Source: Heterocephalus glaber (taxonomy: Eukaryota; Chordata; Mammalia; Rodentia; Bathyergidae). Taken from it: 64,000 bases of DNA. Position 1 is the first letter of the stretch, and every line of letters begins with the position of its first letter. The translations under genes and the position numbers were made by a program. A model generated the notes under the pieces. That model did no database searches. It was not told where the DNA came from and saw only the letters and a list, made by a program, of their open reading frames with translations. Below, piece after piece: positions 24,427 through 36,036 of this stretch. The stretch lies in assembly GCF_000247695.1 (NCBI RefSeq), contig NW_004624778.1:16918473-16982472 (forward strand), given 5' to 3'.

Positions 24427-25082
24427 AATATCCCACCCAATACTTAGTTTCATAATTTCTTGACTTTCTCAAATCCAGTGACATTATTCAACACTTTCAC
24501 TGCTCTATTGCATTGTGTGTTTTATGTATTTATTTATGTATTTTATGTATTGCATTATGTGTTTTATGTGTTTATTATATTGTGTTTTAGCAGTTCCAGA
24601 ATACAATAGATTCTCACTAAGTGTTTACTAATGAATAAATGGATTATTGTTTAGCACACAATAAAGAAAAAATGTACATGAGTTGCTATTGGTTAACCAG
24701 TATCCACCTCACTGTTGCTTTCCTAAGAGCACTTACATTGATGATATGTCCACCCTCCCTTCATCACTTTCCAGGGCACTGAGGAGATGAAGAAAGTAAA
24801 GTTTCAGAGATGAGTCTGGATTACTTTATGACAGCTATAGTAATCCTGCAGTCTTGACAGTAAGCACCTCCATAATTAATGGTCCTGGGAACAGATTCTA
24901 GCCAATGAGATTAGTGGAAAGGATTACTAGAGGGGCCTAAGAAGGTCCTGTTCTTAGAAGGAAGCAATGGAAGATCACATTGTCTCTCCCTTACTGGACG
25001 TGATCCAGAAACCTGTGGTCCTAGTTGCTGCCTAATGGTAGCTAATTTGTGACCATGAAGGAAGACAGATTGAGGATGGCAT
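24427..25082. other. Low-complexity TTTATGT-rich run and unannotated sequence
   Basis: 24510-24590 is an irregular repeat of tgtgttttatgtattt-like units. The following 'ttctcactaagtgtttactaatgaataaatgg' (24612-24643) resembles the 3' tail of MIR/L2 elements. Nothing coding. Confidence 0.45.
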
Positions 25083-25275
25083 CAGGTCATAATACCGAAA
25101 AAACATAACCCTAGATGGCATAAACCTAAATGTTGAAATCCTTCAAGTTAAAAATACCTGAATTCTAAAATCCCAAATATAATTCTGGAAAAATAAGTTT
25201 TAAATTAATTTAATATGTATCCCTGAGATCTAAAATCCCTAAAACACAATTCTGGGGAAAAATTTTTAAATTCTT
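25083..25275. repeat. Left arm of a possible inverted-arm transposon fossil
   Basis: The reverse complement contains AGAATTATATTTGGGATTTT, then TTCAGG and GGATTTCAACATTTAGG. These match in order 'agaattatgatttatgg', 'ttcagg' and 'gagttcaacatttggg' in the arm at 26440-26640. The segment also shows internal echoes (ctaaaatccc at 25167 and 25220). I infer the two ends of one old DNA transposon, family unknown. Confidence 0.35.
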
Positions 25276-25324
25276 TAAGAAATATATATTTATTTATTTG
25301 TTGATATATATCACTTTAATGAAT

Positions 25325-25770
25325 GTGTTTTATGAATGAGTACTGTTCACCCATAAAGAAATATAAAATCATGTCATGTGCAAGAAATGGATGAAACTTG
25401 AGACCATAATACTAAGTGAAGTAAGTCAGACACAAAAAATTCTCATATAGTTGGGCCGGGAATTTAGCACAGTGGCCCGCACCTGCTTCACAAGCGCAAG
25501 GTCCTGAGTTCAATCCCCGGTACTGGAAAACACAAAAAAATTATCGCATAATTTCTCTTATATGTGAAGCCTAAAACATTAATTAATTAATTAATTGACC
25601 AAAGGTGAAATGGTAGGAAACACAAAGGTGGACATGTTGGAGATGGGGAAGAGGGTCGGGGGGAGAGATCAAGAGGGATCAAAAATAATCAAGGTAGGTT
25701 GTACCTGTATAGCAATCCCCTGAAACAATTGTAATATGATGCATTGTAAACATGCACTGTTAAATTTAAA
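25325..25770 (+). mobile_element. Older L1 3' end, interrupted by an ID
   Basis: 'gttcacccataaagaaatataaaatcatg', 'gcaagaaatggatgaaacttgagaccataatactaagtgaagtaagtcagacacaaa' is the usual L1 ORF2 end. After the ID, 'tttctcttatatgtgaagcc' leads into a 3' UTR with an AATT run (25579-25596) and a purine-rich segment near 25645-25680. Frames are lost. It diverges from the 8 kb and 35 kb L1 copies, so it belongs to an older family. Confidence 0.75.
25450..25530 (+). mobile_element. ID SINE within an L1 tail
   Basis: 'gttgggccgggaatttagcacagtgg', 'cacaagcgcaaggtcctgagttcaatccccggtac' and a short tail. It is flanked by similar sequences, cacaaaaaattctcatata (25431-25449) and cacaaaaaaattatcgcata (25531-25550), which fit a slightly decayed target duplication. 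Confidence 0.9.
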
Positions 25771-26439
25771 ACGAGATTTATTTGAGAAACAGAAAAATAC
25801 AGCAGCATATTTCATAGGCCACTTCCACATTAAACAATTTCATGTCAGCAATAACCACACTTCGCAAGCATAAACACTCAGGTACACTGACAGCAGTTGC
25901 ATAGATGTAACAGTTCTGACCTAATAAACCATATTTGTAAAGAAGTAAGACAAACGTATAAACACACATGACTAGGGTTGGTAATTATATGCACCCAGCT
26001 TTATAAGTGGTGCCACTTGAAATGCTGTGAACAGTGACCTAAGGCTTTTGATAAGATTGGTCAAAAATAGCAACCTAGGAGGACCATTGGTCTGAGTCCT
26101 AGTATTCAAAAGCCTGCAAGCCTGAATATATGATGCCCAAAGTAGCAGAAGAAAACTCTGTCCTACTTCACAGAGAGACTAGTTTGCCTGGCATATTTGT
26201 TCTCACCCGGACCCCCAGGTATTTGGGTGGGGCTCTGCCACACTGAGGACCTATCTTTGCTGCTGAGGCCACTCACACTCACATATTGACCTTCTCTGGA
26301 AACAATCTCTTGCATATACCCAAAGACAATGCTACCTCAGGTCCACAAATACTGTTCCACTAGACATGATGCAACTCTCCAGCAAACAACAAGGAATATG
26401 CTAATAATTCTTTCCCCAGAAGTCAGCTTTCTACCTCTT
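25771..26439. other. Unannotated sequence between the inverted arms
   Basis: No gene or repeat recognised. If the arms belong to one transposon, this could be its interior. Confidence 0.35.
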
Positions 26440-26640
26440 ATATAGCCCCCATCCCTTTTTCCACAATGAGAATTATGATTTATGGAATTTCAGCTTTCAG
26501 GAGTTCAACATTTGGGGGGGTTAATATTTTTTGGATTGTAATTCCAGAATGTTTTACTTTACAGATTTTGATCTCTCAGGATTTCAATAGAGGGGATTAT
26601 GGTGTTCAGGACTATCTTTGGGATTATTACTGGCAACAAA
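26440..26640. repeat. Right arm of a possible inverted-arm transposon fossil
   Basis: It partly matches the reverse complement of 25083-25275 (see that entry) and shows repeated 'gattt..ca' motifs. A G7 run lies at 26514-26520. The frame at 26466-26687 is incidental. Confidence 0.35.
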
Positions 26641-27599
26641 TGAGAACAGAGCCTCTTTCTTGGAGCACAACCAAGCCTGGAAAATAGCCCTGAAACGAAG
26701 CCAGAGCTGGGGTTCTGTCACATATGAAGACCCCTGCCTCACTTCTTTACTTTCAGTTCTGTGAGTCATTATTATTTATGCCACATTAGGCTCTCTGATT
26801 CTTTCCATTACAAGCACCATTCTGATGCAAAATGCCTAATCAGTAGGAAAAATTATATGCTGACTTTAAGAGTGGAAAGTGAACACCACTTTTCCTCATT
26901 ACTCCACGAGGAATTGACAATATCCTTTATCTATGTAAAACCACCAAAAATTGACTTTTTGACAGGCACGTTGTTATCTATGTATAACTACCAAAAAAGG
27001 ACAAATATCTAAGTAATTCAATTAAATTGGCAATATATTGCATTTCAAAATAACTTTTCCCTAAAAGTTCCTGTTTAACCACATGTGAATAGAACATCAG
27101 GGTGACTATTCTTACCTCTTTTGGACATCCTCTGATTCAGTTTTTATTCCATTCTTAATGAAAAATTGCAGCACAGAAATTTCACTGGTTTCTGCTGTCC
27201 TTCACTTGCATTAGGACAGCTGGGTCAGGCCCTGTTTGGTTATTTATTTTGGATTCCCAAAGTTTTTCAAGAGCTTTGGAAATTTCTACAATTTACAGAG
27301 TTGGTTCATTATATTTCATAGTTTATTATATAATTTAATGAAAAACCTGTTTTTCTCTTTTTTGAAAGGACAGTTTTTTATTATATTATAGTTAGCTTTA
27401 ATAAAGAAAACTAAATTTCCAAGTGTACAACTTGTATGCTGTATCCAAGTAACTGGGATGGGTATCCTTCTGAGAGAAGCCTTATATTAAGCATCAGTTG
27501 AAGATTCCACCAAGTCACTTGCTTTTGACATTTCCGGTATTAACTTCTCATGGTAAATCAAGAGCTATGTCTACTAGTTAGGGTATTTGGAAACTATTT
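26641..27599. other. Unannotated sequence
   Basis: No gene or repeat recognised. The 83-codon frame at 26761-27012 has no recognisable domain. Confidence 0.45.
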
Positions 27600-27838
27600 C
27601 AGGAAGGAAATAAGAATTAACACATGTGTAAATTAAAGTAGAGCAAAACAAAAGATAGATAATAGAAAACAGGGAAGATAGATCTTTTGCAAATGTAGGA
27701 ATTGAAGAGATGGAAAGAGAAAGGAGGGAGAGGTAGGGGAGGAGAAATAAAAACAATAATGATGTGTTATGTACATATATCAACTCCCCATGATGAATGT
27801 AATCATTATGTATTGCAAATAAATAATTTTTAAAAGTT
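27600..27838 (+). mobile_element. L1 3' UTR fragment
   Basis: A purine-rich stretch (27655-27750) is followed by 'catgatgaatgtaatcattatgtattgcaaataaataattttt'. This is the same 3' end layout as the L1 tails at 9000-9085 and 41296-41320. The antisense frame at 27574-27783 is its complement. Confidence 0.75.
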
Positions 27839-28514
27839 TAAAAATAAGACAGCACCCTAGAAATGTGAAGTAATTTGTCTGTAATCTTATTCTGAGATTG
27901 TTATTATCCAAGGCAGAAAGTAAACACTAAAAATTATGTATTTTTCCTTAAATATCATAGTAGGGAACATGGAAGAATGAAAAGTTTCACCTCCCTAAGA
28001 TAAAAATATTAAAAGAAATTTATTATATGGATAGATTATCTATGGGATGATTTTATCCAAAATCCAACTGTGTGGCTATACAGTCAGAACTATATTGATT
28101 TTCAATAAAAGTTAATGGCATTGTGACTAATTGTAAATCTCTGAAAACATTAGTAAAGAAGCTAAAGTAATGCCTTGCAGGTAAGTTGCTCTCTTACGAT
28201 CAAAATTTTTATAGGCGTAAAGTCAAATTACATTTTTCATTATAGAATACTCTACTTGAATTTTAATTGGCTTTTCGATAGGCTTTGTAGACAAAATTTG
28301 AAAGTAAAGTCCCTCACAGGGATCGGAAGCTCAGATATTCTATGTTGTTATGAAGCCCTTAATATGTCTTGAAACTCCAAGACTTGTGATGGAATTCTGG
28401 CCATCAGAGAGAACTATTCTGTATATAAAAAGAAATGGTACAGAGTTTGATTTTGCTCAGGAAGTAGCTCTGATACATATTGATGATCAGATTAGATAGC
28501 TTCTGTTCCCATAT
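27839..28514. other. Unannotated AT-rich sequence
   Basis: No gene or repeat recognised. Confidence 0.45.
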
Positions 28515-28832
28515 ACTTGTCCCTAAGTATCAGTGAATGATTGCTTTCAGGACCCATATACATACAAACTCCTCAAAAGCTCAAGTCTTTTACATAAAAC
28601 TGTAGAATATTTGCATGTAATCTAGGCATCTTTTCCTGTGTACTTTAAATCATATCTAGATTACTTATAATACATAATGCAATATAAATGGTGTGCTTTA
28701 TTATATTGATCAAAGAGTAATGATAAGAAAATAACTCTATAGATATTCAGTACAGATATTTCCCTTTGGGGTATTATAGATCTTTGATTAGTTGAATCCA
28801 CAGAACCTGAAGATACAGGGGGCCAACTGTAA
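28515..28832. mobile_element. TcMar-Tigger element (MER2-like)
   Basis: In order: 'ttgtccctaagtatcagtgaatgattgctttcaggaccc', 'gtgtactttaaatcatatctagattacttataata', 'tattcagtacagatatttcc' and 'ttgattagttgaatccacagaacctgaagatacagggggccaactgta'. This is the layout of a well-known non-autonomous Tigger family. The ends are inverted repeats (tgtccct-like versus gggggcc-like) and a TA follows the right end, as expected for Tc1/mariner insertion. No transposase frame is present. Confidence 0.8.
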
Positions 28833-29249
28833 TTAATAATAAAACAACCACCACGTAGAATATTGACATTCTGGATCCCAAAAATAATATAGTAAGTTTT
28901 GCAGTAAAAATCTTCTATTTTGGATTAAAGACAAATTAAGGGAAAGAAACTAAGGGAAATAATGAATGCAGAATGATATGAAATAGATTACCACATCCTG
29001 GGGAGCCCGCAGTTGGCTTGTAGCTCTGCTTTTCCTTAATGCCCTGGTACAAGTGGCAGCAGCTACTTCTAACAGATTCACCTCTCCTAACTATACCTGA
29101 GATCCCTCTGCATACTTCCCTTTGATCTGGCACCCACCTAGCTCCCAGTCCTAAAGGCTATGCAGCATCTGTCCCCATTCATCATTTCCTTCCTCAGGCC
29201 TCTGAAAGGCACGTTTTTCCTAGTGTCATCTCTTTCTTATGTTCTTTTC
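28833..29249. other. Unannotated sequence
   Basis: No gene or repeat recognised. The small antisense frame 28936-29133 lacks support. Confidence 0.4.
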
Positions 29250-30200
29250 CCAGATACTTCAAAGGTCTCACTCCAGATAATCTTTCTGTCTTCAATCTTT
29301 AACCATTCTTCAGTGGCCTCTTCATTTACATTAGACTATAACCAACTTTCTACCATATTAACAGAAAGGTGCTCAACATTTTTGCCCTCTGATGTTTGAT
29401 TTATAGTAATACTTTTCTATTCAAAGTGTCATCTCACTCAGTTCTCTACTTCCATTACCTCCCTGCCTCTTCAAGTCCAATGATTAGGCTTCTGCTGCAT
29501 CCTTGTCCTAAAACTGTTCTCATCAAGGTCATCCAGGAACTCTTTGTTTTTCATTCTGAACTCATGAGCCTCATTGCGCATGGTTTAATCCTTCCCAGTT
29601 TTGGCTGCTTGTCCTTTTTTTATCTCCTCTGAGACCTACTTCTCCCCTACCTATCTCTTACATGAGAACTTATTGGTCAATTATAGAATTTTCTCCAGTC
29701 TCATTCGCTAATCTCAATTAGACTCTAAGACTTTCTCCCACTGCTTTCAGATTGATTTACCCAAAACACTTCTGTAATTGTATCAGTTTCCTGGTTAAAA
29801 ATTCTCCATGACTTCCAATTGCCTACAGCCTGTTCTTACTCTTACAGAGTAAGGTCTGTGATCATCAGCTTTTATCCCCCCATATAAAACCTGTCTTTTA
29901 TTTTTAATGTTCCTTCTTTCCCATTTCACATTGAACTTCCCTCTCTTTTGTGCTTCTGTATCTTTTAACTAGAATTACTTCATTTAAATGAAAATGAGCA
30001 TTGTGCTATAACCAACAATAATATAAATATGGAGATCCTGCATTCATGTGCTGAATAATCTAGATCTTATTTAAGTCATTCCTGTAATTTAAATCTCAGC
30101 TTAAATAGAGCCTTCCTACTCTTCACCTAATCCCAGTTTTCTTCTGCAGCATAAATTTGAATTATCTCTAAAATCACATATGTTTAAGACTTTTAAAATT
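29250..30200 (+). mobile_element. L2 LINE remnant
   Basis: 'ctgttctcatcaaggtcatccagg', 'ttgatttacccaaaacacttctgtaattgtatcagtttcctggttaaaaattctccatgacttccaattgcctacag', 'agagtaaggtctgtgatcatc' and later 'aaatctcagcttaaatagagccttcctac' follow the order of the mammal-wide L2 3' region in the sense direction. It is heavily diverged. Limits are approximate. The frames at 29160-29632 are not intact L2 ORFs. Confidence 0.55.
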
Positions 30201-31254
30201 GTATATAAAATACTTTGCCCAGTTTTGTCTGTATTCAGGCAAGCACATCACCAATAGATACAAGGATGACCAATAACAGAAAAGACTGTTCAACGTCATT
30301 AATCATCAGAAAAATGGATTCATTGATGAAGTACAACATTCCATCGTCATCTGTGATTTGTTACTTTCAGATGAATAATTGCATCTTCCCTAACTATTCC
30401 TTTCATGTTCTCTGTCCACATCCACATCTGGGTATCACACAATGACTGTACCTGGGATGCTGCACTCTTCTCTTTCTGTTGAAGGCACTTTCCCTCAGCC
30501 TACTGGGCTAGATGAAGGACAAACCCATGAGGATTGTGATCCCATCTCTGGGATGAGCCACATGCCAGATAATATGTATGTTAATATGTATGTATATATA
30601 ATAATCATATATATTTTTCCACAAAGAGAATCAAAATAGGATCCAAGAAGTTGTAAGATTTATATGAAGATACTGTATCTGATGAAAAACTTCAGGCTTA
30701 CTGCTTCTGACTCTTCACTCTGTTTGACCTTTTCTTTTTGCAAAAAAACAAAAAAACCTCTTAAAATGCTATGGAATTTGTGTGTTTGTTTATTTTTGCA
30801 TTTCTCTATTTATATGTGGCATAGGCATGGAGATAGTGTACAATAAAGAGAACAATATAATGGAAATAAAGTATTAGAACACAATAAAATTAAAAGGTTA
30901 AGAAGAAGAATGACACCAAGAAAAGAAGGACTGAGCCACTATGGGTTTTAGCTGGTTAGTGTGCAGGTGTGTTCAGAAAAGAAAAGTAATTGTAAAGTTG
31001 GGGTTCATAAAAATGTCTTAAATATAAATTTATTATCAAAGTAACACACATTGTCACATAATGTCAGAACACAGATGACCAAGAAGGAAGTTGAAAGGGA
31101 TGTTAGGTCAAAAAAAAGAAAAAAATATCCGTGCAATCCTGAAAGATTCAGAAATTCTGTGAGAAAGGATGAAATTTTGGTAGACCAATGAAAGTAATGA
31201 TAAAGTATGTTGTATCTTTTGGGGTCACTCCGTGCTCAGAACTAGAAGAGCTGA
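30201..31254. other. Unannotated AT-rich sequence
   Basis: Several short frames (30215-30445, 30442-30639, 30664-30846) lie end to end but have no recognisable domain and no splice evidence linking them. A TATATA-rich patch lies at 30590-30615. Confidence 0.4.
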
Positions 31255-31278
31255 ACACACACACACACACACACACAC
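31255..31278. repeat. (AC)n microsatellite
   Basis: Twelve AC units, with a degenerate continuation to about 31299. Confidence 0.95.
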
Positions 31279-31766
31279 TTGCATGCACAAACACACAAAC
31301 CTCAAATGGTATGGTTAAAATTCAAGATGGTGACTTATCTGCCCATCTGGAAGCCCACAGAAGACTCCATTATTGATGATAACAGGACACCCCTCAATTG
31401 TATTAAATAATTTGGATAAAAATATTTTATTTTAAAATTTTAATTTATGACTACAGTTTACATTTGTATTGAATTTTTCACTATATCTGATGCTTTCATT
31501 TTGCTTTGTTTTGACAAAATGAAGTGAGAAAATTAAGGGATTAAAAATATAATCTTCTTCCCCAAAGTCATAGCCCACATGATAATAATAGGATTAGCAG
31601 CCATATTTATTTCCTGTATCTAGCAGATATCCTCACCCTTAGCATTAAGAAAATGATCTAAAAGATTTACTCCAAGATGTGGCTCTTTGCTCTGGAATGA
31701 TAACATATTCCTAGGGAATTAGGAAACTCATTCAACAAACTTGAGAGAAAATGATGTATTCCCTCT
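31279..31766. other. Unannotated AT-rich sequence
   Basis: No recognisable feature up to the L1 target duplication at 31767. Confidence 0.45.
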
Positions 31767-31786
31767 TTAAAATAAATTTGCTTTTT

Positions 31787-32290
31787 TTCATTCATTAATT
31801 TTATTGGTACATTTTAGGTATACAATATGATGACATTCATCTTTGGGAATTTGTACCTTTACATAATATATCTTGGTTCTTTTTTTCCCCCCATTCCCTT
31901 GCCCTCCCTTAAACCCCTCCACCTCTCCCTATGTAGAAAGATTTTGTTTCCGGTTTCTCCTTTTCTCATATTTATTCTTTTCCCTTCTTTCCTTTCTCCT
32001 ATGCCTTCCACTTCCCCTTCCCCTTTGGACTTTTTCTTCCTATTTCACATTATCTATTGTACATCTTGATCCTTACTTACACTTTCAGTTTCTCACATCA
32101 GAGAAACTATTCAGTATTTACACGTGTTTCCTATTTATTTCACTAAGAAGGATGGCCTCAATGTGTATCCACTTAGCTATAAATGCCTCTAGTTTCTCAT
32201 TCTTTATGGCTGAGTACTATTACATTTTTTTCTTTAAATCTTTATCCAGTCTCCAGTTGATGGGCAATTGGGCTATTTCCAAGTTTTAGC
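31787..32290 (-). mobile_element. L1 LINE, 5'-truncated, antisense, 20-bp target duplication
   Basis: The complement matches the 3' end of the L1 copies at 8.1 and 35 kb. It has a poly(A) signal region at 31797-31806, a 3' UTR whose purine tract appears here as C/T-rich 31880-32035, and ORF2 C-terminal sequence to 32290. Flanks ttaaaataaatttgcttttt (31767-31786) and ttaaattaaatttgcttttt (32291-32310) agree at 19 of 20 bases, a clean L1-type duplication. The frames at 31827-32289 are antisense shadows. Confidence 0.95.
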
Positions 32291-32354
32291 TTAAATTAAA
32301 TTTGCTTTTTAACTGGTGCATGAGAACATAAAAATTCTGTATATTAGGTATTAG

Positions 32355-32940
32355 ATAATATTAGATATATGTATACATCATGTAAAGCTAAAATCAGGTT
32401 AAACTTGTCCATCTCCTTAATTACCATTTCTTTATTATAAGAACTTTCAAAATACTTTCTTCTAACTTTCTGAAATGTAAGGTACATTAGTGTTATCTAT
32501 GGTCAACCTTCTTTATAATAACATCTCAGAACTTCTTGCTCCTACTTACTTGACCTTTCTCCATCTCTCCCTTTCCCCTACTCTCTCGAGATTCTGATAG
32601 CCACCATTCTACCTGTAACTTCAAGAGTAGCTGTTTTAGATTTCACATATGAGTAAGACCATGTGGTACATGGCTTTCTGTGCCCAGCTTATTTTCTCAA
32701 ATAATGATCTCCAGTTCCATCCATGCTGTTTCAAAAGACAGGATTTCATTCATTTTATGGCTGAATAGTGTTCCACTGAATATATGCATCACATTTTCTT
32801 TATTCATCATTTAATAGACACTTAGGGTGTTTCCATTTCTGGCAGATTTCATTACCTTTGGATATATTCTCAGTAGTAGGATGCTGGATCAAATGGTAGT
32901 TCAAATTCACTTATCACAGAATTGGTAATAAATACCAGGT
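32355..32940 (-). mobile_element. Ancient L1 fragment, antisense
   Basis: 'gattctgatagccaccattctac', 'ttcacatatgagtaagaccatgtggta', 'atgatctccagttccatccatg', 'aggatttcattcattttatggctgaatagtgttccactg' and 'ggatgctggatcaaatggtag' are the antisense order of an old L1 ORF2 C-terminus and 3' UTR. Frames are destroyed. Confidence 0.85.
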
Positions 32941-33139
32941 GAGCTCTGCCTCCAAGATGGCATAACTTCCATTTGTATTATATTTCCTCAGACAGCTTCA
33001 TTCAGAAAGTGAAATTCAAGAGTCACCAGCTCCTGAATATCTCTGAAATGTAAATTCTGTGTCCCTCCAGATATGAATGTGTTCCATGGACATGCACATC
33101 ATGTGTACCTCTTGCATCCTAGCAAAATGTATCTTTCAA

Positions 33140-33224
33140 GGGCCAGGGATGTAGCTCAATGGTGCCACATCTGCCTGGCAAGCGCAAGGTCCTGAGTTCG
33201 ATCCCTGGTACCAGAAAAAAAAAT
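33140..33224 (+). mobile_element. ID SINE
   Basis: 'ggccagggatgtagctcaatgg', 'ctggcaagcgcaaggtcctgagttcgatccctggtacc' and an A tail. A target duplication tatctttcaa occurs at 33130-33139 and 33225-33234, exact over 10 bp. Confidence 0.95.
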
Positions 33225-33234
33225 TATCTTTCAA

Positions 33235-34019
33235 CATTTTGTGTAGCTAGTATGACTTTCATGATATTCACTATTTCTGGACCTTTCTGGGTAGGCATTT
33301 GAAGCTTAAATCCTGCCTGATTCTAAAGATCTTATACACTTTCAAAAATAATGCTTACTAAATTTTTATGCACATATTTATACTTGTGCTGAGCATACTT
33401 TCCCAGGGCATGACACAACTCAAAAGATTACATAATTTAATATGTGTTCTCTTTATAAGCATGTGGATGAATTGTAAAAGATAAAAATTCTTTGTTACAC
33501 AGACAATATCCTTTAGTCCTTGATCAGAGGTTTACTAGTTGTTCTGAATTTTAAAGAAGGGTTAAGGAATTGAAATGGAGAGTTGAAAATGACAAATAAT
33601 CACAAGTATCTTCACGAGATCAATAAATTCATTATTCTGCCATCTGATAAAATATTGAATTACATTTCTTCATAGAATGTATTTCATATTTACAGAAAAT
33701 GAGAAGAGTGGTTCATTCATAACAAAAGCTTACAAACCAGATGGCGATTTTGCAAAAGCATTTAAGAATGCAATATGCATATCTGTGGATTTCTTGGTCT
33801 GTCATTGTTCAACATTGGGAATGAAAATCTTCCAGTAAGAACTGAATGGGGTAGAAAGATATGGCAATTCTAGCAAAATAAGGGAAAATATGTAAAATTA
33901 TACCTGTTTCTCTGAATGAGTTGCCATTATACAGAGTGCAATATTTCAATAAGTATGTATCTCCCTATGTATCTCCCAATTTTAATGATATAACCTTGTA
34001 ATTATTATTTCTGAAAATT
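33235..34019. other. Unannotated AT-rich sequence
   Basis: No gene or repeat recognised before the outer L1. Confidence 0.45.
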
Positions 34020-35237
34020 GAAATTTTATGGCCAAACACCTTCACTGGAAGAAAGACAGCCTCTTTAATAAAGAGTACTGGAAAAACTGGCTTTCTACAT
34101 GCTGAATATTAAAACTAGACCTATGTCTCTCACCATTTACTAAACTAAAATTGAAATGGATCAAAGATCTAAGTATTAAAATAGAATCACTAAATCTTCT
34201 GGAAGATATAACAGGTAGAACTCTTGAAGACATTGGTGTAGGTAAAGACTTCATGAACAAAACCCTGATCGGAGGAAATATCACAAAGGATAATAACTGG
34301 GATCTCATATTATTAAAAAGCTTTTGCATTGCATGAGAAACCACGAAGAGAGTGAAGAGACAACCCAAAGTGTGGGAAAAAATCTTTGCCAGCTGTTCCT
34401 CAAAGGATTACTATCTAGAATATTCAAAGAACTCGAAAGAATCAGAACCCCCGAAATTTAAAGACCCAATCCAAAAATGGGCATCTTGAATGAATACGAA
34501 CTTCTCAGATGAAGAAATAGAAATGGCAAATAAATACATGAAAAAATATGTTCAATATCACTGGTTATTTGAGAGATGCAAATGAAAACAACACTGAGAT
34601 TGCGTCTCACTCCAGAAAGAATGGCTATTATCAAGAAATCAGAGAATAACAAATGCCAATGGGGCCGTGGGAAAAAGGAGCCCTTCTCCACTGTTGTTGG
34701 GAGTGTAGACTGGTGCAACCACTGTGGAAATCAGTGTGGAGATTCCTCAAAAAACTAGGATTAGAGACCCCATTTGACCCAGCCACCCCACTTCTTGGTA
34801 TCTTTCCAAAAGAATTAAAAGCATCATACCACAGTGAAATATACACACCTATGTTTATAGCAGCACAGTTTATAATAGCTAAATCTTGGAAACAGCCCAA
34901 ATGCCCAACAACTGATAAATGAATAAAGAAGATATGGGGTTTTTTATACAATGGAGTACTACTCTGCCATAAAGACCATACTCTTAAGTGAGATAAATCG
35001 GACACACATGTTTAAACACTGCATTGTTTCTCTGGTGTGAGAAACAGAAAGTGGAAAAAAGGACCAAAATGTATCATAGATATTGGGAAATGGGAAGAAA
35101 ATGTTCAAATGAGAAGAGGAACAAGAGGAGGGAGGAAGAAGGGACAAGAAACAAAGAACAGAAAGAAAAATGGAAACAAAGCTTTTGTAAATAAGGAGAT
35201 GAAGAGGGGTCCAAGGGGGGAAAAAAAGAAGCAAGAT

Positions 35238-35900
35238 GAGGCCCGCCATTCCATCAGTCAGTGCATGAAGATTCTGGGGAGCAACTGTGTGGCCCAGACC
35301 TGTGAAGCTGCAGGAGGATCCCAGCTGGGGGTCTGCACCAAAACCAGAGGCTCAGGCACAACCCCACCCCCACCCCAGGCCAGGAGCCTGCCCAGAGAGG
35401 AGCTACACCAGCACTTGGGCTCCCACCAGAGGTGCCCCATTCCATCCATGTATGCAGATCCCAGGGGACAGCTGTGTGGCTCAGACCAGCACTGCTTCAG
35501 GTGGTAGATCCCAGCTGAGCTCCACCCTGACCCAAGGATTGGGCACACCTGCCCAAGCCAAAGGCCTGCCCAGAAAGGGGTTGAACAGGCACATAGGATT
35601 CAGCCAGAGGCTCGCCATGCCATCAGCCACAGCCAGGGACCTGCCTGGAGAAGAGCTGTACAGGCACACAAGCAATACCCAGAGGCTCGCCCCAATACCA
35701 TTGATAAGTGCATTAAGACCCTAGCCAAAGCCTGTGAAGACAACAGAAACTGAGGTGCACAGCCCCCAACCAAAGGGCCTCCCAGACAATAGCTACATAG
35801 GGGTCCCAGCGAGAGGCACACCTAGATACCATTCCAAGTGTGCTCAGGCCATAGCCAGAAGCCCACCCAGACAACAGGTCAGCTCAGGGATCTAAAAGGC
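35238..35900 (+). promoter_or_regulatory. L1 5' UTR made of degenerate tandem units
   Basis: A GC-rich region in an otherwise AT-rich window. The phrase gagg(c/t)..cc opens units at 35238, 35429, 35607, 35682 and 35813, usually preceded by 'ccaga'. Most units also share a 'gcctgcccagagaggagctacac..gcac' type block (35386, 35560, 35640, 35777, 35866). Spacings are 191, 178, 75 and 131 bp, so the units are diverged or internally deleted. Repetitive 5' UTRs serve as internal Pol II promoters in mouse L1, and I infer the same role here. Overlapping frames of 145-156 codons on both strands lack known domains. Confidence 0.65.
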
Positions 35901-36036
35901 CACCACTCTGAAACCAGGAATTGGTGTACTGGTGAGCAGCAGAGTAAAGGCTTCTCTGCTGCTTCCTGAGAATTCAAGACCACTGGGTGAGCAAAAAGTC
36001 ACCTCAACAAAGACACAGCAGGCCGCATCTGTTGAA

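Noticed and set aside
35037..35821. Overlapping frames of 60-156 codons on both strands in the GC-rich block
   Set aside because: They fall in the L1 5' UTR, overlap each other in several frames, and have no known domain. Few stops are expected in GC-rich repeats.
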